Source of the DNA: BJGV01 sp964013575
GTDB lineage: Bacteria; Pseudomonadota; Gammaproteobacteria; Burkholderiales; Nitrosomonadaceae
Length of the DNA stretch: 35,737 nt
Direction of reading: 5' to 3'
NCBI GenBank assembly: GCA_964013575.1
Contig: CAXGWP010000015.1
Span: forward strand, 1 to 35,737
Within the stretch, counting starts at the first letter, position 1. Every line of letters starts with the position of its first letter. Of the stretch, positions 8,918 to 15,127 are shown piece after piece. Both the position numbers and the translations under genes were made by a program. The notes below the pieces were generated by a model. It was not told where the DNA came from. It did not search any database and saw only the letters and a program-made list of their open reading frames with translations.

Positions 8918-9928
8918 TTAGCGTAATTTATGATTCACCCAAATAGCCGCTGTAAATAACAGGACTGCACCAGCTTGATGAGACGCTGCTAATGGCAAAG
9001 GAACAACCATTAATAATGTAGCCACCCCCAAGCATATCTGTATCGCCAACATAATTAAAAATAAATTACAAGCCAAACGTACCGAACTTGGTAGTGCAAT
9101 TTGCCTAGATTTATACCAAAAAATAGGAACTAATATTGCTAAAATCCATGCAATCATACGATGATCAAATTGAACAGTTGCCATATTTTCAAAGAAATTA
9201 AGATACCATGGTTCCAAAATAAATATTTCTGGCGGAATAAATTTCCCATTCATTAAAGGAAAAGTATTATAAGCTAGACCCGCACGAATACCTGCAACAA
9301 ATCCTCCAGATAAAACCATAAGAAAAATTATACCAATGAGCAATTTAATAAAAATTTGCAAATTTCTTAGTTTTTTACTTATATCTAACCTACTATGAGG
9401 ATCTAGTAATCCAAGAGCCACATGAAACATAGCAGCATGTATAACAAATGCCAAACTCAAATGAGCTGTCAAACGATATTGACTAACATGAGGATTATCT
9501 ACCAGCCCACTTTTTACCATATACCAACCCATTAATCCTTGTAACCCGCCTAATAGAAAAATACCTCCAAGCTTAAAGCCTAATGGCCGATCAATTCTTT
9601 TACGTACAAGAAAAAATAGAAATGGAACAAAAAATACTATTCCAATAACACGCCCCAATACCCGATGAGCATATTCCCACCAAAAAATACCTTTAAATTC
9701 ATCAATACTCATACCTTGATTAACTTCTTTATACTGAGGTGTTTCATGATATTTCTTGAAAACTTCGTCCCAGTCATTTTCAGTAATAGGAGGAATTGTA
9801 CCGACGATAGGTCTCCACTCGACCATAGAAAGTCCAGAATCTGTAAGTCGTGTGACGCCACCAACGACAACCATGGCGAATACCAAAGTACAGCAAATTA
9901 AAAGCCAAATTGCTACAGGTCTCTGCAT
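8918..9928 (-). CDS. ctaA: Heme A synthase, CtaA/COX15 family
   Basis: 336-residue membrane protein with about eight transmembrane helices that oxidises heme O to heme A for cytochrome c oxidase. Heme-ligand histidines are in WWEYAHRVLGR, RLTAHLSLAF, QFDHRMIAW and AASHQAGAVLL. The first loop reads SGLSMVEWRPIVGTIPP, the form I associate with COX15-like proteins of Alphaproteobacteria and mitochondria rather than the CPDWPGCYG form usual in Betaproteobacteria. It lies 13 bases after smpB and 45 before hisC, same strand, so it may be co-transcribed with either. No oxidase genes are in the window. Confidence 0.9.
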   Translation of the reverse strand: MQRPVAIWLLICCTLVFAMVVVGGVTRLTDSGLSMVEWRPIVGTIPPITENDWDEVFKKYHETPQYKEVNQGMSIDEFKGIFWWEYAHRVLGRVIGIVFFVPFLFFLVRKRIDRPLGFKLGGIFLLGGLQGLMGWYMVKSGLVDNPHVSQYRLTAHLSLAFVIHAAMFHVALGLLDPHSRLDISKKLRNLQIFIKLLIGIIFLMVLSGGFVAGIRAGLAYNTFPLMNGKFIPPEIFILEPWYLNFFENMATVQFDHRMIAWILAILVPIFWYKSRQIALPSSVRLACNLFLIMLAIQICLGVATLLMVVPLPLAASHQAGAVLLFTAAIWVNHKLR

Positions 9929-9941
9929 TAAATTAAAGATT

Positions 9942-10385
9942 CTATTTCATTCGTAGAAGACGTTGCCGATCACGAGCCCATTCCTTCTGTTTTTCTGATT
10001 CACGTTTGTCATGCTTTTTCTTTCCTTTAGCTAAAGCAATTTCAAGTTTAATTTTACCAGACTTGTAATGCATATCTAACGGAACCAGGGCATACCCAGC
10101 TCGCTCTACTTTACCAATAAGTTTCTTAATTTCCTCAGCATGTAATAACAATTTACGTGTGCGTATCGGATCAGGTTTGACATGAGTAGATGCAGCCAAC
10201 AATGGGCTAATGTTACATCCTAAAAGATATAATTCACTCTTACGAATAATTACATATGCTTCTTTTAACTGCACACGTCCTGCCCTAACCGACTTCACCT
10301 CCCAGCCCTGAAATACTATACCAGACTCATATCTTTCCTCGATAAAATAATCATGAAAAGCTTTTTTATTTTGAATAATGCTCAT
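9942..10385 (-). CDS. smpB: SsrA-binding protein SmpB
   Basis: 147 residues; binds tmRNA and brings it to stalled ribosomes for trans-translation. Conserved blocks are NKKAFHDYFIEERYESGIVF, GWEVKSVRAG, LKLLHAEEI-like RKLLLHAEEIKKL, and the basic C-terminal tail KGKKKHDKRESEKQKEWARD that enters the decoding centre. Divergent from ratA across 90 bases, the usual betaproteobacterial arrangement. Length and motifs are normal. Confidence 0.96.
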   Translation of the reverse strand: MSIIQNKKAFHDYFIEERYESGIVFQGWEVKSVRAGRVQLKEAYVIIRKSELYLLGCNISPLLAASTHVKPDPIRTRKLLLHAEEIKKLIGKVERAGYALVPLDMHYKSGKIKLEIALAKGKKKHDKRESEKQKEWARDRQRLLRMK

Positions 10386-10475
10386 GTAAAGAACAAAACA
10401 AGTGTATTTCGCATAGGTTTGGTGTATTTTAACAGCTTTTCATTATCTTCTCTTATTGAGATAATAAACTCACTT

Positions 10476-10910
10476 ATGGCACACATCAAAAAATCAGTTC
10501 TAGTAAATCACTCTGCTGACGAAATGTTTACATTGGTCGATAAAGTAGAAGACTATCCTAATTTTCTTCCTTGGTGTGGTGGGTCCTCTGTTACCGTACA
10601 AAATAATAATGTTACACATGCAACTGTTAACATTGATTATCTGACTGTCAAACAGAGCTTTACTACTAAGAATACTCGTCAGCCACCTGAATTAATTGAA
10701 ATGACGCTACTTAACGGTCCATTTAAAAACCTAGATGGATATTGGAAATTCATTCCACTAGATGAGAATGCCTGCAAAATAGAGTTTCAGCTAGATTATG
10801 TCTTCTCAAATAAAATACTAGAACACTTAGTAGGTCCAGTGTTTTACATAATTGCTAATAGCTTTGTAGAAGCATTTATTAAGCATGCAGAAAATGTTTA
10901 CGGACAATGA
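10476..10910 (+). CDS. ratA: RatA-like START/coenzyme Q-binding (COQ10-like) protein
   Basis: 144-residue SRPBCC-fold protein. MAHIKKSVLVNHSADEMF, VEDYPNFLPWCGGS and the C-terminal FVEAFIKHAENVYG blocks are hallmarks of the RatA/COQ10 family. E. coli RatA was reported to block 70S ribosome assembly, while mitochondrial Coq10 binds ubiquinone; the role here cannot be decided. The frame is open 41 codons further upstream, but the ATG at 10476 gives the conserved N terminus. Stop overlaps the rnfH start by ATGA (10907-10910). Confidence 0.92.
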   Translation: MAHIKKSVLVNHSADEMFTLVDKVEDYPNFLPWCGGSSVTVQNNNVTHATVNIDYLTVKQSFTTKNTRQPPELIEMTLLNGPFKNLDGYWKFIPLDENACKIEFQLDYVFSNKILEHLVGPVFYIIANSFVEAFIKHAENVYGQ

Positions 10911-11224
10911 ATGAAACGATAGAAATTGAGGTTGTTTACGCCCTCCCAGAAAATCAAAACTTAGAATGTCTAACAGTACCAAATGGAACGACTGTTTCAC
11001 AGGCCTTACAATTTTCAGAGACTTATAATAATCTTTCTAAAATTCAGCTAAACAAAATAAGTGTAGGTATATTTGGGAAATTAGTTAAATCTGAAACGAT
11101 CTTACATAATTATGATCGTATAGAAATTTATAGACCTATAACTATTGATCCAAAAGAAAAACGTAGAAAACGTATAAAAAAATCTATTGTAAATAACAAT
11201 AAAAATTATCAAACCATTAGATGA
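10907..11224 (+). CDS. rnfH: RnfH family ubiquitin-like protein
   Basis: 105 residues with the beta-grasp fold of RnfH/UPF0125: IEIEVVYALPENQ at the start, VSQALQFS in the middle, VGIFGKLVKSETILHNYDRIEIYRPI near the end and a basic KEKRRKRIKKS tail. It overlaps ratA by four bases; ratA-rnfH pairing is widespread and has been compared to a toxin-antitoxin arrangement, but a function for RnfH is not established. Confidence 0.92.
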   Translation: MNETIEIEVVYALPENQNLECLTVPNGTTVSQALQFSETYNNLSKIQLNKISVGIFGKLVKSETILHNYDRIEIYRPITIDPKEKRRKRIKKSIVNNNKNYQTIR

Positions 11225-11412
11225 TAGAAATAAAATAATGCTAAATATATTGATAAAATTACAATGTTTACTACTATTTTTAACTTAGTAAGTATTATAG
11301 TGAAAAATTAGCAGATACAGGCACAATAGTTCTTGTATTCGTGAAGACTATAACTCGAACTCGAATTAATAAGCTAATAAATACAAATTTTAACTATATT
11401 TAATAAGCAAAT

Positions 11413-11442
11413 TTGCCCTCAGCCACAAGGATTAGATATAAT
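11413..11442 (+). promoter_or_regulatory. Predicted sigma-70 promoter of guaBA
   Basis: TTGCCC at 11413-11418 and a consensus TATAAT at 11437-11442 with an 18-base spacer; transcription would start near 11449, leaving a short leader with AAGGA nine bases before the guaB ATG. The rest of the 242-base gap after rnfH is AT-rich with no ORF. Seen in sequence, activity inferred. Confidence 0.65.
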
Positions 11443-11466
11443 AACGCTTTGTAAAGGATCATTGTC

Positions 11467-12927
11467 ATGCGACTGGCTCAAAAAGCACTAACATTTGATG
11501 ATGTTTTACTATTGCCTGCTCATTCTGTAGTTTTACCACGTAACGTAGACCTTTCTACTAAACTAACTCGTACTATTTCTCTAAATATACCACTAGTTTC
11601 TGCTGCTATGGATACAGTTACAGAGGCAAAGCTTGCTATTACTCTTGCTCAGGAAGGCGGTATTGGTATTATTCACAAAAATATGCCTGCTGAATTACAA
11701 GCATCTCACGTAGCCAAAGTTAAAAGATTTGAAAGCGGAATAGTAAAGGATCCTATTACAATTCCTCCACAAATGACTGTACGAGAAGTACTTGGCCTTA
11801 CTAAAAAATATAAAATATCTGGTCTGCCTGTAGTTGAGGGAGTGACTATAGTTGGTATTGTAACAAACCGAGATTTACGTTTCGAAACTAATTTAGACCA
11901 ACCAATAAGCAATATTATGGTCCCAAAGAGTCATCTTATAACAGTGAAAGAAGGAACCACTAGAGAAGAAGCAATGGCACTATTACATAAACATCGGCTT
12001 GAAAGAGTTTTAGTGGTAAATGATGATTTTGAACTACGTGGGCTCATTACTGTTAAAGATATTACCAAAACTTCTGAACATCCTGATGCTTGCAAAGATG
12101 AACAGGGGCGTCTACGTGTTGGAGCTGCAATTGGTGTAAGTGAAGACGACAAATTCAGAGCAGAGAAATTAGCTGAATCAGGTGTTGATGTAATTGTAGT
12201 AGATACTGCTCATGGACATACCCAAGGAGTACTTGATCAAATACTACGAATTAAGAAACAATTTCCAGATATCCAGATTATAGGTGGAAATATTGCTACT
12301 GCTGATGCTGCTAAGGCACTAGCTGATCATGGTGTTGATGGAGTGAAAATTGGAATTGGGCCTGGATCTATTTGTACAACACGAATTGTTGCTGGAGTTG
12401 GTGTGCCCCAAATTACTGCAATAAGTAATGTTTCTTCTGCACTAAATGGAAGTGGTATACCAACAATTGCAGATGGTGGAATACGTTACTCAGGTGACAT
12501 TGCAAAAGCTCTAGCTGCAGGAGCTAACACTGTCATGCTAGGTGGCTTATTAGCAGGAACTGAGGAGGCACCAGGTGATATAGAATTATTCCAAGGACGA
12601 TCCTATAAAACTTACCGTGGCATGGGCTCACTCTCTGCTATGCAGCAGGGATCAAGTGAACGATATTTCCAAGATAGTGAGAATAATGTTGATAAATTAG
12701 TCCCTGAGGGGGTTGAGGGACGTGTTCCTTTTAAAGGTAGTGTTATAGCAGTAATTCATCAGCTTATTGGCGGAGTGCGCTCGGGAATGGGTTATCTAGG
12801 TTGTGAAACTATTAATGATATGCATAAAAAAGCCGAATTTGTTGAAATTACATCAGCCGGTATTCGGGAATCTCACGTTCATGATGTGCAAATTACTAAA
12901 GAAGCTCCAAATTATCATGTTGAATAG
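11467..12927 (+). CDS. guaB: IMP dehydrogenase GuaB
   Basis: 486 residues; oxidises IMP to XMP with NAD+, the committed step to guanine nucleotides. TIM barrel interrupted after about residue 92 by two CBS domains (to about 205). The catalytic Cys is in GPGSICTTRIVAG, the flap contains RGMGSLSAM, and SAAMDTVTE is conserved near the N terminus. AAGGA lies nine bases before the ATG. guaA follows after 14 bases, so the two steps to GMP are made together. No sequence oddity. Confidence 0.97.
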   Translation: MRLAQKALTFDDVLLLPAHSVVLPRNVDLSTKLTRTISLNIPLVSAAMDTVTEAKLAITLAQEGGIGIIHKNMPAELQASHVAKVKRFESGIVKDPITIPPQMTVREVLGLTKKYKISGLPVVEGVTIVGIVTNRDLRFETNLDQPISNIMVPKSHLITVKEGTTREEAMALLHKHRLERVLVVNDDFELRGLITVKDITKTSEHPDACKDEQGRLRVGAAIGVSEDDKFRAEKLAESGVDVIVVDTAHGHTQGVLDQILRIKKQFPDIQIIGGNIATADAAKALADHGVDGVKIGIGPGSICTTRIVAGVGVPQITAISNVSSALNGSGIPTIADGGIRYSGDIAKALAAGANTVMLGGLLAGTEEAPGDIELFQGRSYKTYRGMGSLSAMQQGSSERYFQDSENNVDKLVPEGVEGRVPFKGSVIAVIHQLIGGVRSGMGYLGCETINDMHKKAEFVEITSAGIRESHVHDVQITKEAPNYHVE

Positions 12928-12941
12928 GGCCTAATCCCTAT

Positions 12942-14504
12942 ATGCAGCAAAAAATATTAATCCTGGATTTTGGGTCTCAGTACTCCCAATTAATTGCTCG
13001 GCGTGTTCGAGAAACTAATGTCTATTGTGAAATTCACCCCTTTGATATAACTGAGGAATTTATTACAGAGTTCTCTCCTAATGGGATAATTCTATCAGGT
13101 GGCCCAGCATCCACCACCGATAGTGAAACTCCTCGTGCCCCACAAATAATATTTAAATTAGATATTCCAATATTAGGTATTTGTTATGGGATGCAAACAA
13201 TGGCAGCACAGCTTGGTGGTACAGTTGAAATATCAAATGTACGAGAATTTGGTCATGCAAAAATTTATATTACTGAGCAAACAAAATTGCTAGACCATAT
13301 TAACGATTCTTTAAATGACAACAACCGAAAATCTCTAAACGTGTGGATGAGCCATGGTGATAAGGTCACCAAGCTACCTAATAGCTTTAAAATCATAGCT
13401 AGTAATGATGCTGCCCCAATTGCTGCTATGGCTAATGAAGAAAAAAAATACTACGGCCTGCAATTCCACCCTGAAGTTACACATACGCCTAAAGGGAAAG
13501 AAATTATATCCCATTTTGTACATAATATTTGTAACCTAGGATATAAATGGAATATGCCTGAATATATGTCAAATGCAGTTAATAAAATTCGCTCAAAAGT
13601 AGGAAAAGAAAATGTTATTCTTGGACTATCAGGCGGTGTAGATTCATCTGTTGCAGCAGCATTAATTCACCTTGCTATAGGTAAGCAACTTACATGCGTA
13701 TTCGTAGATAATGGCTTGTTACGCCTAAAGGAGGCTGAACAAGTTATGAACACCTTCTCCAAAAATATTGGTTTAAATATTATACATATAGATGCAAGTA
13801 AAATTTTTATAAAAAAACTACATGGTATCACTGACCCAGAACAAAAAAGACGTATTATTGGTCGTGAATTTGTTGAGGTATTTCAACTAGAATCATCAAA
13901 AATTAATAACGCAAAATGGCTTGCACAGGGAACAATCTATCCTGATGTAATTGAATCTGCTGGCAACAAAAACAAAAAAGCTAATACCATTAAATCTCAC
14001 CATAACGTTGGAGGTCTACCAGATACTTTACACTTAAAATTGCTTGAACCATTACGAGAGCTATTTAAAGATGAAGTGCGAGAACTTGGATTAGCACTAG
14101 GGTTAACACATGAAATAGTTTTTCGTCACCCATTCCCAGGACCAGGCCTAGGGGTTCGAATACTTGGTGAAATAAAACATGAATATGCAGAATTATTACG
14201 CCAAGCCGATGCAATCTATGTTGAAGAATTACGTTCTTCGGGCTGGTATGAAAAAATATCACAAGCTTTTGCTGTTTTTCTACCGATCAAATCAGTAGGA
14301 GTAATGGGGGATGGACGCACTTACGAGCATGTGATAGCGTTAAGAGCAGTTAAAACACAAGATTTCATGACTGCAGAATGGGTAGAGCTTCCCTACACAT
14401 TATTAGGTAAGATCTCAAGTCGTATTATCAACGAAGTTCCTGGAATCAACCGAGTTGTTTATGATATATCCGGTAAACCACCAGCAACTATAGAGTGGGA
14501 ATGA
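12942..14504 (+). CDS. guaA: GMP synthase (glutamine-hydrolysing) GuaA
   Basis: 520 residues: glutaminase domain (about 1-200) with nucleophile Cys in GICYGMQ and His/Glu in QFHPEVTHT; ATP pyrophosphatase domain with PP-loop LSGGVDSSVAA near residue 230; C-terminal dimerisation domain with HPFPGPGLGVR and the terminal PPATIEWE. Converts XMP to GMP using glutamine and ATP. Directly downstream of guaB and followed by a hairpin terminator. Full length and normal. Confidence 0.97.
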   Translation: MQQKILILDFGSQYSQLIARRVRETNVYCEIHPFDITEEFITEFSPNGIILSGGPASTTDSETPRAPQIIFKLDIPILGICYGMQTMAAQLGGTVEISNVREFGHAKIYITEQTKLLDHINDSLNDNNRKSLNVWMSHGDKVTKLPNSFKIIASNDAAPIAAMANEEKKYYGLQFHPEVTHTPKGKEIISHFVHNICNLGYKWNMPEYMSNAVNKIRSKVGKENVILGLSGGVDSSVAAALIHLAIGKQLTCVFVDNGLLRLKEAEQVMNTFSKNIGLNIIHIDASKIFIKKLHGITDPEQKRRIIGREFVEVFQLESSKINNAKWLAQGTIYPDVIESAGNKNKKANTIKSHHNVGGLPDTLHLKLLEPLRELFKDEVRELGLALGLTHEIVFRHPFPGPGLGVRILGEIKHEYAELLRQADAIYVEELRSSGWYEKISQAFAVFLPIKSVGVMGDGRTYEHVIALRAVKTQDFMTAEWVELPYTLLGKISSRIINEVPGINRVVYDISGKPPATIEWE

Positions 14505-14552
14505 GTTATTTATTTTTACTAAAGATTAATAATGTAAAAAACTCATTTTTTA
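14501..14552 (+). terminator. Rho-independent terminator after guaA
   Basis: ATGAGTT starting at the guaA stop pairs with AACTCAT ending at 14546; an inner TTTTAC/GTAAAA helix with a six-base bulge continues the stem, and the 3' side runs into TTTTTT. It also lies at the 3' end of the oppositely oriented cysteine-rich microgene and could act on both. A bulged, AT-rich stem, so moderate confidence. Confidence 0.6.
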
Positions 14553-14702
14553 CTATGTACAGCAATTAACTGAACCAATACAACATACGTCACTACAACA
14601 GCTAGTACTGCACTCTCCAGTATTACACCCATCACTGCAACAACCATCAGCACAACAAGTCTGTTTGCAACAAATATCTACATAATCTGTTTCTTTAGTC
14701 AT
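14553..14702 (-). CDS. Cysteine-rich microprotein, 49 residues with 14 Cys
   Basis: Unrecognised 49-residue protein starting MTKETDYVDICCKQTCC. Fourteen residues are Cys, at 11, 12, 16, 17, 21, 22, 26, 31, 35, 36, 40, 41, 47 and 48, mostly CC pairs spaced by three residues, giving a five-residue period. It is acidic (7 Asp/Glu against 2 Lys), has no aromatic core beyond one Tyr, no signal peptide and no membrane helix. AATAGGTG precedes the ATG with six bases between, a plausible ribosome binding site. Composition suggests a metal-thiolate binder (metallothionein-like) or a heavily disulphide-bonded peptide. I know of no named family with this spacing; it may also be a peptide precursor. It lies between guaA and a small lipoprotein, next to the iron island. 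Confidence 0.78.
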   Translation of the reverse strand: MTKETDYVDICCKQTCCADGCCSDGCNTGECSTSCCSDVCCIGSVNCCT

Positions 14703-14812
14703 AGTAAACACCTATTTTTTTAATATATAAAACAATCTTAACATATAAATGTAATAAGCAAACCCTAAAATAGAACCTAATACAAAAAGATAAACTAATA
14801 TCCCAACCAATA

Positions 14813-14829
14813 TCCCTTATAATAAGGGA
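14813..14829. promoter_or_regulatory. 17-base perfect palindrome, candidate operator
   Basis: TCCCTTATAATAAGGGA, an 8-1-8 perfect palindrome, sits in the 165-base gap between the divergent cysteine-rich microgene and the small lipoprotein gene. It is immediately upstream of an AT-rich TATATTAT that could be the lipoprotein -10 region, so a bound dimeric regulator could control one or both genes. It does not look like a Fur box. Function inferred only. Confidence 0.45.
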
Positions 14830-14867
14830 GCAGCTAATTACAGTATATTATATAAAGATCACTTTTA

Positions 14868-15044
14868 ATGAAAAATTCATTTATTACGGTATTGTTAATA
14901 TTTTTAAGTGCCTGCTCAACTACAGTAGCAATTCTAGACACCGCTGGATCAACAGTTATTTATGCTGGAAAAACTGCTATTAACACTGTAGATCTAATAA
15001 CCCCAGACATAATTAATAAAGATGAGGATGAGGAAGAAGAATAG
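14868..15044 (+). CDS. Small lipoprotein, 58 residues
   Basis: Begins MKNSFITVLLIFLSACSTTV: a lipoprotein signal with lipobox LSAC, so the mature protein would start at Cys16 and be lipid-anchored; Ser at +2 favours the outer membrane. The mature part is about 43 residues, with a Ala/Thr/Val-rich segment (VAILDTAGSTVIYAGKTAIN) and a very acidic tail of KDEDEEEE. The VAxxDTAxST pattern recalls small lipoproteins of the NF038104 type in Gammaproteobacteria; that resemblance is from memory. No strong Shine-Dalgarno sequence. Divergent from the cysteine-rich microgene, with the palindrome at 14813-14829 between them; convergent with the TonB receptor gene. Confidence 0.8.
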   Translation: MKNSFITVLLIFLSACSTTVAILDTAGSTVIYAGKTAINTVDLITPDIINKDEDEEEE

Positions 15045-15047
15045 GAT

Positions 15048-15098
15048 AAAAAAAACTTCGCTTCAAATTCTATTTTACTTATAAAATTTGAAGCGAAG
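15048..15098 (-). terminator. Rho-independent terminator of the siderophore receptor gene
   Basis: A perfect 14-base-pair stem (CTTCGCTTCAAATT at 15056-15069 with its complement at 15085-15098, 15-base loop). On the minus strand it is followed by eight T residues (15055-15048), so it terminates the receptor transcript ending at 15128. No T run on the plus side, so it should not terminate the lipoprotein gene. Confidence 0.88.
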
Positions 15099-15127
15099 AC
15101 ATATGTTCAGAAGAGAAATTTATATTA

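Noticed and set aside
14145..14165. GGGGTTCGAATAC inside guaA, resembling a tRNA T-arm
   Set aside because: No acceptor, D or anticodon arms around it and it lies within a conserved guaA motif.
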